64,000 nucleotides of DNA from Neisseria chenwenguii (GCF_002216145.1 NZ_CP022278.1:1798001-1862000), one strand, 5' to 3'; positions 44,861-55,070 are shown, counted from the stretch's first letter. Made by a program: numbers and translations. Notes: generated by a model not told the origin, from the sequence alone.

Positions 44861-45844
44861 TCAAACCAATCCCAAATCCGCCAGTTTCTGCTGCACCGCA
44901 TCTGCCGTCCAGCCGTTGGATACGGCCAGCGTGAGTAGGGCGGTGGCGGTTTCGAGGTTGCATTTGCCGGCGTTGATGACGCCTGCCTGCCGCAGGGCGC
45001 TGCCTTGTGCGTACACGGCGGCGGCGCAGCCCTGCGGGACTTGGCTGATGTTGAGCATCAGGCCGCCTTTTTGGGTAAAGGTTTGAACGGATTGGATAAA
45101 TTTTTCGTCGCTGGGCGCGTTGCCGTGTCCGTAGCTTTGTAAAACGGCGGCTTGGGCGGCGGTGTGTGCGAGGCCGTCTGACATGTGTTGTGCGGCAAAA
45201 CCGGGGGTGAGGGTGTGGCAGACGACTTTGGCCTGCGGGTTGAGCGCGAGGGTGTTCAGGCCGTCTGAAAGTTTGGACGGACGCGGCTGAATGTCGTGCC
45301 AGCCGTCGGTTTCGTTCCAGCGGCCGAGTGCGCCGAAGTGGGGGTTGTCGAAGCCGGCGGCGGTTTCGGTGCTGACTTTGCTGCTGCCGACGGCGGGGAA
45401 AATTTTACCGTTGAAGACGATGGCGACTTCCTGTAATTCCAGTGAAAAGGCGGCGACGGCGGCGGCGAGGTTGGGCGGGGCGTCGCTGTCCGGCGCGTCG
45501 TAGGGAAGCTGCGATCCGGTGATGACGAGGGGTTTGTTTAATCCTTGCAGGGCGAGGGCGAGGATGTTGGCGGTGTAGGCCATGGTGTCGGTGCCGTGCA
45601 GGACGAGGGTGCCGTCGTATTGCGGGATTTTTTCGGCGAGGATGGCGAGCCAGTCGCGCCAGTTTTCTAGGGTGACGGCGGAGGAGTCGATGAGCGGGTC
45701 GCAGACGTGCCAATCGAAGGAGAGGCTGTCTGAAAACGGGGCGAGGGCTTTGCCGACGAGGGCGGTATCGGGACGCAGGCCGTGTTCGCTCCGGCTCATG
45801 CCGATGGTGCCGCCGGTGTAGAGGACGAAGATGCGTTTGGTCAT
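44861..45844 (-). CDS. ansA: Type I (cytoplasmic) L-asparaginase
   Basis: It hydrolyses asparagine to aspartate and ammonia. ATG 45844 gives 327 residues. The long open frame to 46321 crosses repeats and uptake sequences and is rejected. Catalytic threonines lie in LYTGGTIGM (residues 9-17) and LVLHGTDTMAYTA near residue 90. Absence of a signal peptide points to the cytoplasmic AnsA type. Two uptake sequences lie inside the frame (encoding LSDGLNT and MSDGLAH). A run of seven C precedes the start, a possible but unsupported slip site. Confidence 0.93.
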   Translation of the reverse strand: MTKRIFVLYTGGTIGMSRSEHGLRPDTALVGKALAPFSDSLSFDWHVCDPLIDSSAVTLENWRDWLAILAEKIPQYDGTLVLHGTDTMAYTANILALALQGLNKPLVITGSQLPYDAPDSDAPPNLAAAVAAFSLELQEVAIVFNGKIFPAVGSSKVSTETAAGFDNPHFGALGRWNETDGWHDIQPRPSKLSDGLNTLALNPQAKVVCHTLTPGFAAQHMSDGLAHTAAQAAVLQSYGHGNAPSDEKFIQSVQTFTQKGGLMLNISQVPQGCAAAVYAQGSALRQAGVINAGKCNLETATALLTLAVSNGWTADAVQQKLADLGLV

Positions 45845-45898
45845 GGGGTTTCCTTTGGGGGGGATTATGCAGGTCGGTTGTGTAGATTGGTTGTAGAT

Positions 45899-46016
45899 TG
45901 GTTGTGTAGGCTGCTTATGCAGGCTGGGCTGAAGCCCAGCCTGCATGGTTTGCTCAGCCTGACGTCGGTGAAATGCTCGGGCGTTCGTTTTGATTTTTGT
46001 AAAGATCTTCAGCCTA
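45899..46016. repeat. Dispersed AGCCCAGC repeat upstream of ansA
   Basis: GCAGGCTGGGCTGAAGCCCA is a perfect hairpin arm set, related to the sequence between yejB and yejE. GGTTGTGTAG units at about 45876-45906 are tandem-like. Confidence 0.55.
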
Positions 46017-46051
46017 CACAGTTCACCGTTGTACCAACGATAAAAAACGCA

Positions 46052-46081
46052 GAGGCCGTCTGAAAACTTTTCAGACGGCCT
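46052..46081 (-). terminator. Inverted uptake-sequence pair, dedA terminator
   Basis: GAGGCCGTCTGAAAA and TTTTCAGACGGCCT just after the stop of the DedA gene. Confidence 0.8.
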
Positions 46082-46089
46082 GAACGGAT

Positions 46090-46773
46090 TTACTGCGACT
46101 GCACATCGGCTTTTTTCGCCGTGCGGGCGGCTTTGCGTTTTTGGCGCAGTTCGGAGAGTTTGGCACGGAAGAAGCTGACGCGGCGGCGTTTTTTCCACCA
46201 GAAAAACAGCAAAACCAGCGCGCCGATGCCGATGAGGCCGAGCATACCGGATTGCAGGCTGTGGACTTTTTCCATCATCCAGTCTTTGTTTTCCGCGCCG
46301 AACGAGCCGAGATAGACCCAAACGGGTACGGAAACCAGCGCGGCGAGTCCGTCCATCAACACGAAGCGCAGGTAGGAAACTTTGCGGCTGATGCCGGCGG
46401 TGATGTAGATGGGGGTGCGCAGGCCGGGCAGGAAGCGGGCGACAAAGAGTACCCAGTTGCCGTATTTTTCAAATTTTTCTTCTACTTGGGCGTAGCGTTT
46501 GGGCGTCATCACACGGGCGATGGGTTTGAACTTGAGGATTTTGTGCCCCCAAATCCGGCCGGCGGCAAACATCAGACCGTCGCCGGCCAAAACGCCGGCA
46601 AGGCCGACGAGTACCATCAGGTGGGCGTTGGTGTAGTTCAGGCCGGAAATCACGCCGCCGGCGACGAGGGTAATGTCCTCGGGGATAGGAATGCCGAAGC
46701 CGCACGCGAGCAAGACGAGAAATACGGCGGCGTAACCGTATTGGATGAAAAAGGCTTCCAGAATGGCTAACAT
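46090..46773 (-). CDS. DedA-family membrane protein
   Basis: 227 residues with the DedA (SNARE-associated/VTT) core: the segment CGFGIPIPEDITLVAGG (about residues 24-40), GDGLMFAAGRIWG, the FVARFLPGLRTPIYITAG motif and four or five membrane segments, ending in a basic cytoplasmic tail. DedA proteins act in membrane homeostasis; some are lipid-carrier flippases for undecaprenyl phosphate, but the exact role here is not known. Confidence 0.92.
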   Translation of the reverse strand: MLAILEAFFIQYGYAAVFLVLLACGFGIPIPEDITLVAGGVISGLNYTNAHLMVLVGLAGVLAGDGLMFAAGRIWGHKILKFKPIARVMTPKRYAQVEEKFEKYGNWVLFVARFLPGLRTPIYITAGISRKVSYLRFVLMDGLAALVSVPVWVYLGSFGAENKDWMMEKVHSLQSGMLGLIGIGALVLLFFWWKKRRRVSFFRAKLSELRQKRKAARTAKKADVQSQ

Positions 46774-47061
46774 CGGCGTTCCAGTAGGGATGGAGGAAGG
46801 TTTTCAGACGGTCTGAAAACGGAAAAAACGGCCGCATTTATGGGGAAATGGAGCGGCTCGGCGTGAAAACAAGAGCCGGGGCAAACGGTTTGAAACGCTT
46901 GTCTGAGGCTTGTTCGAATGCGGCTTATTTTACCAACAGATAAGGCCGTCTGAAAGCCTTAAAAGGCGGAATATGAGAAATTCATTTCGTTTTGGTCAGA
47001 CGGGGCGGGACGGTTTTTCAGACGGCATCGGTTTGCGGAGCGGGGTGTGGTATTTCTGATG
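46774..47061. other. Gap between dedA and glmM
   Basis: Uptake sequences near 46802, 46943 and 47020 and the presumed dedA promoter. No gene seen. Confidence 0.55.
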
Positions 47062-47091
47062 AAAAAAGCAGGCTTCTCCGCCTGCTTTTTT
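47062..47091 (-). terminator. Intrinsic terminator of glmM
   Basis: AAAAAAGCAGGC and GCCTGCTTTTTT form a stem, symmetric so usable on either strand. Confidence 0.9.
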
Positions 47092-47104
47092 CTGCATTAC
47101 CACA

Positions 47105-48445
47105 TTATTTTTTCGCGCCGGTAATTACGGCGGAGATGCGTTCCGCGCCTTTTTTCGCCCAATCGGCCTGACGGGCTTCGACCATCACGCGCACGACGGG
47201 TTCGGTGCCGGAGGCGCGCAAAACCACGCGGCCTTTGCCTTCCAGCTCTTTTTCTACTTCGGCCAAAACTTCTTTCGAGGCTTCCTGCCAGTTTTGGCCT
47301 TTTTGGATGCGCACGTTAATCATGGTTTGCGGGAACGGCTGCCAGTCGGCGCAGACGGTGGCCAAGTCCTGACCGAGAATCTGCAGGGCGGCCAACACTT
47401 GCAGCGCGGAGATAATGCCGTCGCCGGTGTTGTGCTTGTCCATGCAGAGGATATGGCCGCTGGCTTCACCGCCGATGAGCCAGCCGCGTGAGTGGAGTTG
47501 TTCCAAAACGTAGCGGTCGCCGACTTTGGCGCGGCAGAAGTCCACGCCTTGTTCTTTGAGCGCGATTTCCATCGCCATATTGGTCATGACCGTGCCGACC
47601 ACGCCTCCGATGGCGACGCCTTCGACCGCGCGGCCTTTGGCGATGACGTAAATCAGGCTGTCGCCGTCGTACACTTTGCCGTTGCGGTCAACCATCATCA
47701 GACGGTCGCCGTCGCCGTCGAGGGCGATGCCGTAGTCGGCTTCGTTTTGCAATACCGCAGCCTGCAAGGCTTTCGGGTGGGTCGCGCCGCATTTGTCGTT
47801 GATGTTGTAGCCGTTCGGCCCGTCGCCGATGGAAACGACTTGTGCACCGAGTTCGTGGAACACTTTGGGCGCGACGTGATAACCCGCGCCGTTGGCGGTA
47901 TCGACCACCAGCTTCAGGCCGCGCAGGTCTAGATTGTTGGGGAAGGTAGATTTGCAGAACTCGATGTAGCGGTCGTCTGCGCCGTTGATGCGGCGCGCGC
48001 GGCCGAGACGGTCGGACGGCATGGTCTGCATGGCTTCGTCGAGTTTGGCTTCGATTTCCAGCTCGATTTCGTCGGAGAGCTTCACGCCGCCTTCGGCGAA
48101 AAATTTAATGCCGTTGTCGGAATAGACGTTGTGCGAGGCGGAAATCATCACGCCCGCGTTCAGACGCAGCGCCCGGGTCAGGTAGGCGATGCCGGGCGTC
48201 GGCAGCGGGCCGGTTTGGATAACGTTTACACCCGCCGCGGTAAAACCAGCCACCAGCGCGGCTTCGAGCATATAGCCGGAAATGCGCGTGTCTTTACCGA
48301 TAATTACGGTCGGTTTCTGGCCGTCGTCATGCTGCACCAAAACCTGACCGGCGGCATAGCCGAGTTTCAACACGAAATCGGGGGTAATCGGAAACTGGCC
48401 GACTTCGCCGCGTACACCGTCGGTGCCGAAATATTTTTTTGCCAT
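47105..48445 (-). CDS. glmM: Phosphoglucosamine mutase
   Basis: GlmM converts glucosamine-6-phosphate to glucosamine-1-phosphate for UDP-GlcNAc and the cell wall. The 446-residue protein starts [16 protein letters not shown], has the phosphoserine site ISASHN near residue 103, the metal loop DGDGDR near residue 243 and the phosphate-binding RASGTEP near residue 410. In many proteobacteria folP directly precedes glmM. Here folP is in the same direction but about 2 kb upstream, with an RTX remnant between. Confidence 0.97.
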   Translation of the reverse strand: MAKKYFGTDGVRGEVGQFPITPDFVLKLGYAAGQVLVQHDDGQKPTVIIGKDTRISGYMLEAALVAGFTAAGVNVIQTGPLPTPGIAYLTRALRLNAGVMISASHNVYSDNGIKFFAEGGVKLSDEIELEIEAKLDEAMQTMPSDRLGRARRINGADDRYIEFCKSTFPNNLDLRGLKLVVDTANGAGYHVAPKVFHELGAQVVSIGDGPNGYNINDKCGATHPKALQAAVLQNEADYGIALDGDGDRLMMVDRNGKVYDGDSLIYVIAKGRAVEGVAIGGVVGTVMTNMAMEIALKEQGVDFCRAKVGDRYVLEQLHSRGWLIGGEASGHILCMDKHNTGDGIISALQVLAALQILGQDLATVCADWQPFPQTMINVRIQKGQNWQEASKEVLAEVEKELEGKGRVVLRASGTEPVVRVMVEARQADWAKKGAERISAVITGAKK

Positions 48446-48583
48446 AAAGCTGCTCCGTTATTAAAAGTAAAATCAAACGCATTATAAGACATAAGATGTA
48501 AATGAAGTATTAGGAAACGGCAAAATTCCATTCAGACGGCAGTCCCCGCCAAACGGGCGGGTTTATTACCGGCTGCCGACCAT

Positions 48584-50393
48584 TTGCACAACTGTTATGC
48601 CGATTCCGTTACCCTGACCGAAGAGCAGTTGCAGGCTGCGAATCTGCAAGGCATCGGCAGGCTGCGTGATTTGCGCGAAGCCGTCGCACTGTCGCCTGAA
48701 TTGGCCAAGGTGTTGAAAGCCTACAGCGCAGCGGAAACCAAGGCCGGGCAGCAGGAATTGCTGAATAACTTAATCAACAAATGGGCGGAAACCGACCCCG
48801 CCTATGGCACGGGTGTGCAGTTTTTGCCGCCGATGATTAAGACGGCAAACGAAGGAACGGCGCTGACGCCGTCACAAGCGGGCAATCTGCTGCTGCCGGT
48901 TGAAATCTCCGAAGAATACAAGCTGAAAATTCAGGAATCTTTGCAGAAAATCGCCGTTTTGGACGCATTCTCGGGCGAACGCTCGGCGGTTATCTACGTC
49001 CAAAACGCCAACCAAATCCTGAGTTTCCTCGACACCGCCCGCGCCACCTATGACAAGCTGGCCGGCAACGTCTATGAAAGCCTGCTGTTCCAAACCCGTC
49101 TGCAGCCGTATTTGAACGAAATCGGCCTCAAGCTCGAAGGCAACGAATTCGCGTTGGATTACAGCGGCGTATTGGCGAAATTCAGCGAAGTGTATGCAAA
49201 AAATCCTGAAAAAGCGTTTGTGGATTTGGGGGAGTTTTTGGCGTATGGGAAAGACGGCGGCGCTGCTTCGGCTGATTTGTCTGCGCTGTTTGAGCAATAT
49301 GTCTATACTGCCAAAGAGCAAGGCGCAGCCGAAAACCTGCTTGCCCTGCTGGGAGAAGAAGCAGTTGCCACATTAAGCCGGACAAACGGAAGCAGCGGTG
49401 ACGACGTTTTGCGCGTCGTCGGTCTGGATTCAAGCAAAAACGTCTTGCTTTACGGCGGCGACGGCAACGATATATTAATCGGCGGCAGCGGTAATGATTA
49501 TCTGGTCGGCAGCAGCGGCAGTGACACCTATCGGCGGCACCGGAGATGATTCTTTGAATGGAGACAATGGCAGCGATATTTATGTGTTTGCCAAAGGCTT
49601 CGGCAAAGACAGCATCAGCAACTACGATGTTTCCGCAGGACGTCACGACGTCATCCGCTTCGAAGACATGACGCAGAAAGACTTCACCGTCCGCTGTTCT
49701 TCCGACAATCTGATTTTTGCTGCGAAAGACGGTAGCGACACCCTGACGGTGCAGCATTATTTCGACAAAGACGCGGTGGGCGGCTACCAAATCGACAGCA
49801 TCGAGTTTTCAGACGGCATCAAGCTGGATGTGGATGCGGTTAAGGCGCTAGTGGAAAAAGGTACCGGCGGCAACGACGTGATGTGGGCGTTAAACGGCGG
49901 CAGTACGCTTTCGGGCTTTGCGGGCAACGACACGCTTTACGGACGCAACGGTGATGACCGTTTAAACGGCGGCGAAGGCAGCGACCGTTTGGAGGGCGGC
50001 AACGGCAACGATGCGCTTGACGGCGGCGAAGGCGACGATACGCTTTACGGTTACGGCGGCAGCGATACGCTTATCGGCGGCGCGGGCGACGACTGCCTTG
50101 TCGGCGGTGACGGCAGCGATGTGTATGTTTTTGCAAAAGGCCACGGTAGAGATTCGGTTTACGATTATGCGGGCAATGCTGAGCAGGTTGATGCCATCCG
50201 TTTTGAAGGTGCCGGTTTTGCCGATGCTGTTTTTACCCGCAGCGGCAGCAGTTTGCTGGTGAAGGCGTTCGGCTCTGAAGACCAAGTCGATGTGCAGCGT
50301 TTTTTCAGCGGAGAGAGCTATCAATACAAGCAGTTTGTCTTTGAAGATGCGGTGTTGAAAGTGGATTCGTCTGCAAATGTCAGTATGATTTAA
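48584..50393 (+). pseudogene. RTX calcium-binding protein remnant: 5'-truncated and frameshifted
   Basis: Frame 1 (to 49549) has a helical region (LTEEQLQAANLQGIGRLRDL...) and the first RTX nonapeptides ([19 protein letters not shown]). Frame 2 takes over from about 49535 ([20 protein letters not shown]) with many more GGxGxDxLx repeats and the haemolysin-type C-terminal domains ([24 protein letters not shown]). About two bases are missing near 49530. There is no proper start: frame 1 can begin only at TTG and stays open back through an uptake sequence to a TGA near 48503, and no N-terminal domain exists. No type I secretion genes adjoin. It was most likely part of a large exported RTX protein. 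Confidence 0.85.
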
Positions 50394-50472
50394 GGATGGA
50401 GGAATGCCGTCTGAAGCAGGTTTTGTTTCAGACGGCATTTTTGTTTCGGAACGGGTTCGGGCATATTTGCTG

Positions 50473-51312
50473 TTATACGCCCAGCGCCTGCCACACTTTC
50501 AGCGCATCAGACGTGGCTTTGACATCGTGTACGCGGACAATCTGTGCGCCGCGTGCTACGGCAGCCAGCGCTGCCGCTACGCTGCCGTGTACTCTTTCAG
50601 ACGGCATTGTTTCGCCGGTCAGCTCGCCGATCATGCGTTTGCGCGAAACGCCGATTAAGAGCGGCAGACCGGTTTGGTGCATGAGTTCGGACAGGTTCTG
50701 CATCAGCGCGGTGTTGTGTTGCAGGGTTTTGCCGAAGCCGAAGCCGGGATCGAGGGTCAGCCGCTGTTTGGCGATGCCGGCTTCCGTGCAGGCGCGCACG
50801 CGGCTGTTCAGATAGCGCGCCACTTCGCCGACTACGTCTTCATAGCGGGGGTTGTCCTGCATGTTTTCGGGCAGACCCTGCATGTGCATCAGGCAGATGC
50901 CGGCTTGCGGATAGCGTGCCAGAAGGGCGGTTGCACCGTTGTCGCTCAGGGCGGCGACATCGTTGATGATGTCTGCGCCTGCATCCAATGCGCGCTGCAT
51001 GACGGCGGTGCGGCGGGTGTCAACGCTGAGGGGGATGTTCCATTCTGCCAGTTCCGCCAACACAGGCGCAAGCCTTGCCCATTCGGCTTCAGGGGAGACA
51101 AAGGCGGCGCCCGGGCGGGTGGATTCTCCGCCGATGTCGAGGATGTCTGCGCCTTCCGCCGCCAGCCGTTCTGCGTGTTTCAATGCCGTCTGAACGCTTC
51201 GGGAATAAGTGCCGCCGTCGGAAAACGAATCGGGCGTGAGGTTGACGATGCCCATGATTTTCGGCGCGTTCAAATCAATCTGAAAACGCCCGGTCTGCCA
51301 GAAAGTGTTCAT
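50473..51312 (-). CDS. folP: Dihydropteroate synthase
   Basis: DHPS condenses p-aminobenzoate with the pterin diphosphate in folate synthesis and is the sulfonamide target. ATG 51312 gives 279 residues; the longer frame starts at TTG. Family blocks are [16 protein letters not shown] (residues 19-34), [16 protein letters not shown] and the loop with [14 protein letters not shown] near residue 215. [11 protein letters not shown] is encoded by an uptake sequence near the C-terminus. The sequence GGGCTATAAT upstream holds a good -10 box. Confidence 0.96.
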   Translation of the reverse strand: MNTFWQTGRFQIDLNAPKIMGIVNLTPDSFSDGGTYSRSVQTALKHAERLAAEGADILDIGGESTRPGAAFVSPEAEWARLAPVLAELAEWNIPLSVDTRRTAVMQRALDAGADIINDVAALSDNGATALLARYPQAGICLMHMQGLPENMQDNPRYEDVVGEVARYLNSRVRACTEAGIAKQRLTLDPGFGFGKTLQHNTALMQNLSELMHQTGLPLLIGVSRKRMIGELTGETMPSERVHGSVAAALAAVARGAQIVRVHDVKATSDALKVWQALGV

Positions 51313-51472
51313 CGTGATGCCTTGAATGGTTGTTTGGGCGTGATTATAGCCCAAAGGCCGTCTGAAAAGGCGCGGCGCGGGGTTTTCAGACGGCCTTATC
51401 TCAAATTGTCAACAATTTTCGTTTGTGCCAAAATAAGCTCGATTTTTACCGGTTTCTAGGGAAGGACAAACC

Positions 51473-52678
51473 ATGTACCGCCACATCGAATATTATCCGG
51501 GCGACCCGATTTTGGGGTTGGTCGAAGTGTACAACCGCGACAGCCGTGCGCATAAGGTGAATTTGGGCATCGGCATTTATTTTGACGAAACGGGCAAAAT
51601 GCCGGTACTCGAATCGGTGGCGCAGGTGCAGGCGGAGTTTGCGGCGGCGCGGCCTTGTCCGTATCTGCCGATGGAGGGCTTGGCGGCCTACCGCAGCGCG
51701 GTGCAGAAATTGTTGTTCGGTGCGGACAGCGCGGCGCTGGCGGAAGGGCGGATCGCGACGGTGCAGACGCTGGGCGGTTCGGGCGCGTTGAAGGTGGGTG
51801 CGGACTTTATCCATCGCTGGTTTCCCGATGCGAAGGTGTATGTGAGCGATCCGACTTGGGACAACCACCGCAGCATTTTCGAGGGCGCAGGTTTTGAGGT
51901 CGGCGTTTATCCTTATTACGATGCGGCGTCGGTAGGCGTGAAATTTGCGGAAATGAAGGCGTTTTTTGAAACGCTGCCGCGCAACAGCGTGTTGGTTCTG
52001 CATCCGTGCTGCCACAATCCTACGGGCGCGGATTTGAGCGAAGCGCAGTGGGATGAAGTTCTGGAAGTTATCGCAAAACGCGGCCTGATTCCGTTTATGG
52101 ACATCGCGTATCAGGGTTTCGGAGGCGATTTGGACAGCGATGCCTACGCCATCCGCAAGGCGGTGGAAATGGGGTTGCCGCTGTTTGTAAGCAATTCGTT
52201 TTCCAAAAATCTGTCGCTCTACGGCGAGCGCGTGGGCGGTTTGAGCGTAGTCTGCCCGAGTGCGGAGGAGGCGGAGCTGGTGTTCGGCCAGTTGAAATTT
52301 ACCGTGCGCCGCATTTATTCCAGCCCGCCCGCACACGGTGCGCAAATCGCGGCGGAGGTGATGAACGATCCGCAGCGTCTGGCTTTGTGGCAAAACGAGG
52401 TTTATGCGATGCGCGACCGTATCCGTGAAATGCGGCAGCGGCTGTTTGACGTGTTGTCGGCGCGGCTGCCGGGGCGCGATTTCAGCTATTTCGTCAAACA
52501 GCGCGGAATGTTCAGCTACACAGGGTTGACAGCGGAGCAGGTTGTGCGCCTGCGCGAAGAATACGCGGTTTATTTGGTGGAATCGGGCAGGATGTGCGTG
52601 GCAGGGCTGAATCCGTCCAATATTGAGTATGTTGCGGATGCGTTTGCCGAAATCTTGAAATATAGCGAATTAAAATAA
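51473..52678 (+). CDS. Aspartate/aromatic aminotransferase (TyrB/AspC family)
   Basis: A 401-residue class I PLP aminotransferase of the dimeric aspartate/tyrosine type. The start [20 protein letters not shown], the HPCCHNPTG block (about residue 180), the Schiff-base Lys245 in [16 protein letters not shown] and GMFSYTGL near the C-terminus are diagnostic. It interconverts amino acids and keto acids, probably aspartate, tyrosine and phenylalanine. The last five codons and the stop (YSELK then TAA) are supplied by a Correia element that begins at 52661, so the native C-terminus was replaced or trimmed. Confidence 0.93.
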   Translation: MYRHIEYYPGDPILGLVEVYNRDSRAHKVNLGIGIYFDETGKMPVLESVAQVQAEFAAARPCPYLPMEGLAAYRSAVQKLLFGADSAALAEGRIATVQTLGGSGALKVGADFIHRWFPDAKVYVSDPTWDNHRSIFEGAGFEVGVYPYYDAASVGVKFAEMKAFFETLPRNSVLVLHPCCHNPTGADLSEAQWDEVLEVIAKRGLIPFMDIAYQGFGGDLDSDAYAIRKAVEMGLPLFVSNSFSKNLSLYGERVGGLSVVCPSAEEAELVFGQLKFTVRRIYSSPPAHGAQIAAEVMNDPQRLALWQNEVYAMRDRIREMRQRLFDVLSARLPGRDFSYFVKQRGMFSYTGLTAEQVVRLREEYAVYLVESGRMCVAGLNPSNIEYVADAFAEILKYSELK

Positions 52679-52773
52679 AAAATCTACTTCGTTGGCTGCG
52701 GCTTGCCGTACTACTTGTACTGTCTGCGCCTTGCCGCCTTGTATCTTTCTTATTTTATTTTTATTTCGCTATA
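52661..52773. mobile_element. Correia-type repeat element, short form, ending an aminotransferase gene
   Basis: It starts TATAGCGAATTAAAATAA and ends TTATTTTTATTTCGCTATA, a near-perfect terminal inverted repeat over 113 bases, with core TACTACTTGTACTGTCTGCG. Its left end is coding: it provides the last codons and stop of the upstream gene. Confidence 0.85.
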
Positions 52774-52790
52774 GTTTGAAGTAAATCAAA

Positions 52791-52826
52791 AGGCCGTCTG
52801 AAAAATCTTCTCTTTTCAGACGGCCT
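52791..52826. terminator. Inverted uptake-sequence pair
   Basis: AGGCCGTCTGAAAA and TTTTCAGACGGCCT between the aminotransferase and the minus-strand tRNA-Arg. Confidence 0.8.
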
Positions 52827-52843
52827 CTTAGATAATTGAAATT

Positions 52844-52919
52844 TGGCGCACCCAACAGGGATCGAACCTGTGGCCTCCAGCTTCGGAAACTGACGCTCTT
52901 CCAACTGAGCTATGGGTGC
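52844..52919 (-). tRNA. tRNA-Arg (CCG)
   Basis: 76 bases with encoded CCA, acceptor GCACCCA/TGGGTGC, anticodon loop TTCCGAA (CCG), T loop TTCGATC. Confidence 0.95.
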
Positions 52920-53206
52920 ATAGGGGCGTAAGATTAGCGCAAAATGCCCGAGTTGGCAAAGTATTTCCCGAAAGACGGCGCAGACTACACGCGGCAACAT
53001 CTCATGTCGTTTAAAAAACCTTTAATTAACAGCAGGCTAGGCAGGATCGGCAGCCTGCTTTACAGTTTTTTTAACGTAATCGCGCCCGCAGCGATTGGAA
53101 AGCACGGGCGATTTCAGTATAATCCAGCAAAATATTGTTAACTGTAATTAACAAACAAACTATAACCCAGTCAAGCACAACCTAACCTAACGGCGAGGCC
53201 TACCAA

Positions 53207-54064
53207 ATGAAACAACCCAGCAATCTCAAAGCCCGAGGCTCGGCACTGTTTACCCTTGTGAGCGGTATCGTTATCCTGATCGCAGTCGTATTCTTCCTGA
53301 TCAAACTGGCCGGCAGCGGCTCGCGTGCCGACGTCGACCAAACCACCGCAACCGCAACCGAAACCCGTATCCAGCCGAGCGGCCAACTGACGCTGGGCGA
53401 CGGCATTCCCGTCGGCGAACGCAAAGGCGAGGCGATTTTCCAAAAAATCTGTATCCAATGTCACGCTGCCGACAGCATTGTTCCGAATGCTCCAAAACTG
53501 GGTAACAGCGGCGATTGGGCGCCGCGTATCGCACAAGGTTTCGACACTTTGTTCCAACACGCTTTGAACGGTTTTAACGCAATGCCGGCGAAAGGCGGTG
53601 CGGCTGACCTGACCGACCAAGAGCTCAAGCGCGTGATTACCTATATGGCCAACCAAGCCGGCGGTAATTTTCCCGATCCTGACACCGCAGGCGCAGTTCC
53701 TGCCGCCGCTTCGGGTGCAGCTCCCGCTGCCGCATCAGACGCAGCTTCCGGTGACGCACCTGCCGCCGCTTCAGGTTCCGCCGCAGCCGCTGCGCCTGCT
53801 GCCGGCGGTGCAGACGGTAAAGCCGTATTCGAAGCCAACTGCGCAGCCTGCCACGGCGCAAATTCCGCAATTCCCGGTATTCCGCATGTAACCAATAAAG
53901 CAGAATGGGCGCCGCGCATCAAAAAAGGCAAAGAAGCACTGTATAAGAGCGCGCTGGAAGGCTTCAACGCGATGCCGGCCAAAGGCGGCAACATCAGCCT
54001 GAGTGATGATGATGTTAAAGCAGCTGTGGATTACATGGCTAACCAGTCCGGCGGTAAATTCTAA
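53207..54064 (+). CDS. Di-haem cytochrome c5-type membrane-anchored protein
   Basis: 285 residues: an N-terminal membrane anchor (LFTLVSGIVILIAVVFFLIK), then two cytochrome c5-type domains joined by a long Ala/Pro-rich linker (about residues 160-205). Haem sites are CIQCH near residue 82 and CAACH near residue 220. The domains share FNAMPAKGG and VITYMANQAGG/VDYMANQSGG, so they arose by duplication. In Neisseria this two-domain cytochrome c5 carries electrons from the bc1 complex to terminal acceptors such as nitrite reductase; the same role is inferred. The gap upstream shows a weak hairpin near 53030-53065. Confidence 0.94.
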   Translation: MKQPSNLKARGSALFTLVSGIVILIAVVFFLIKLAGSGSRADVDQTTATATETRIQPSGQLTLGDGIPVGERKGEAIFQKICIQCHAADSIVPNAPKLGNSGDWAPRIAQGFDTLFQHALNGFNAMPAKGGAADLTDQELKRVITYMANQAGGNFPDPDTAGAVPAAASGAAPAAASDAASGDAPAAASGSAAAAAPAAGGADGKAVFEANCAACHGANSAIPGIPHVTNKAEWAPRIKKGKEALYKSALEGFNAMPAKGGNISLSDDDVKAAVDYMANQSGGKF

Positions 54065-54087
54065 GTCGGAACCGTTGATACAGATAG

Positions 54088-54116
54088 AAAAACGCACCGT
54101 ACACGGTGCGTTTTTA
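54088..54116 (+). terminator. Intrinsic terminator of the cytochrome gene
   Basis: AAAAACGCACCGT and ACGGTGCGTTTTTA form a perfect stem with T-run. Confidence 0.9.
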
Positions 54117-54122
54117 TTGATG

Positions 54123-54151
54123 GAGGCCGTCTGAAATTTTCAGACGGCCTC
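54123..54151. terminator. Inverted uptake-sequence pair
   Basis: GAGGCCGTCTGAAA and TTTCAGACGGCCTC, adjacent to the previous terminator and serving the convergent gene. Confidence 0.8.
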
Positions 54152-54191
54152 AAATTCATGAAACCAGGAACCTAAAATTCAGATCAAAAGT

Positions 54192-55070
54192 TTAACCCAA
54201 ACTGCTGATTACGCCGTTTACACCGGCTGCAGCCGCCAGACGGTAGAGGATTTCCTGCGGCATATCGTTGTGCCAAAGCTGCGTGATGTTGGTGATAACG
54301 GGCAGGTAGGTTTCTTTGTGTACCCTGACGACGGCATCGACATCCAGGCGGTAAACGTGTTCCGGCTCGAAACTGAGCGTGCCGGCTTCGCCGAGGATAA
54401 CCAAACGGTTGCCGCGGCGGGCGATGTGTTCGGCGGCGGCCAGCCAGTCGTCAACGCGGTGGTGTTTGTCTTTGCACAAGACGACGGGGGTGTTCAGACG
54501 GCCTACTTCGTCTTGCAGAACGCGGTTGGCCATCAGTTCGCCGCCGAGGTAGAGGATGTCGGCTTCGGCAGCCAGCGCGGATTCAATCTGGCGCACGTCG
54601 CGGATGCGGACGAGGGCGGGACGGCCGGATTCGTGCAGGCGGGCAAGTTCGGCCTGCATGGTTTGGATTTGCTGTTTTTCGCTGCCGGTATCGACTTCGG
54701 CGTAGGGGCGGGCGGAGAGGTAAAACGGGTCGAGAAATACGGCGTCGGCGTGTTTGGCGTTTTCAGGTTTGGACGTAATATCCAGCATTTTTGCGCCTCC
54801 GAACGCCACGCCGCGCACATGAATGACGCTGCTTTCGGCCTGCGTTTCTCGGCTGATGGTTTTCCATGCGTTCAACACGCGTACGACGCGCTCGACTTCG
54901 GGCAGATTTTCCAATTCGTTGGGCAGGAAAACGCGCTCGTCGCCCACGGCACCGATGATGGTGCGCTCTTCTCCTTGCGAAATGTGTTCCTGCAAGCCTT
55001 TGCTGCGGATGAATTCGGTTACGCGGGCTACCGCCGCTTCGCCGGCCTGTTTTTGCATGATGATGATCAT
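54192..55070 (-). CDS. DAHP-synthase-like protein lacking catalytic motifs
   Basis: 292 residues. The N-terminus (MIIIMQKQAGEAAVARVTEF, then GLQEHISQGEERTIIGAVGD) matches the ferredoxin-like domain of AroF/AroG-beta type DAHP synthases, and the rest follows their TIM-barrel order (WLAAAEHIARRGNRLVILGE). The expected GPCSVES phosphoenolpyruvate segment is missing, KRG is CKDKHHR and the DPSH metal/substrate motif reads NITQLWH. It is probably a pseudoenzyme or has a new activity, possibly regulatory. Two of its ends are flanked by uptake sequences. Full-length and open, so not an obvious pseudogene. Confidence 0.72.
   Translation of the reverse strand: MIIIMQKQAGEAAVARVTEFIRSKGLQEHISQGEERTIIGAVGDERVFLPNELENLPEVERVVRVLNAWKTISRETQAESSVIHVRGVAFGGAKMLDITSKPENAKHADAVFLDPFYLSARPYAEVDTGSEKQQIQTMQAELARLHESGRPALVRIRDVRQIESALAAEADILYLGGELMANRVLQDEVGRLNTPVVLCKDKHHRVDDWLAAAEHIARRGNRLVILGEAGTLSFEPEHVYRLDVDAVVRVHKETYLPVITNITQLWHNDMPQEILYRLAAAAGVNGVISSLG

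Noticed and set aside
45857-45863. Run of seven G (C7 on the coding strand) upstream of ansA as a slip site
   Set aside because: Short, and outside any frame. It could shift promoter spacing but nothing supports that.
44861-46321. ansA starting at 46321 (486 codons)
   Set aside because: The extra 159 codons cover uptake sequences and dispersed repeats and overlap the dedA gene. ATG 45844 gives the normal asparaginase.
52944-53141. 65-codon plus-strand frame before the cytochrome c5 gene
   Set aside because: No ribosome site, overlaps the tRNA-Arg upstream region, no recognisable features.
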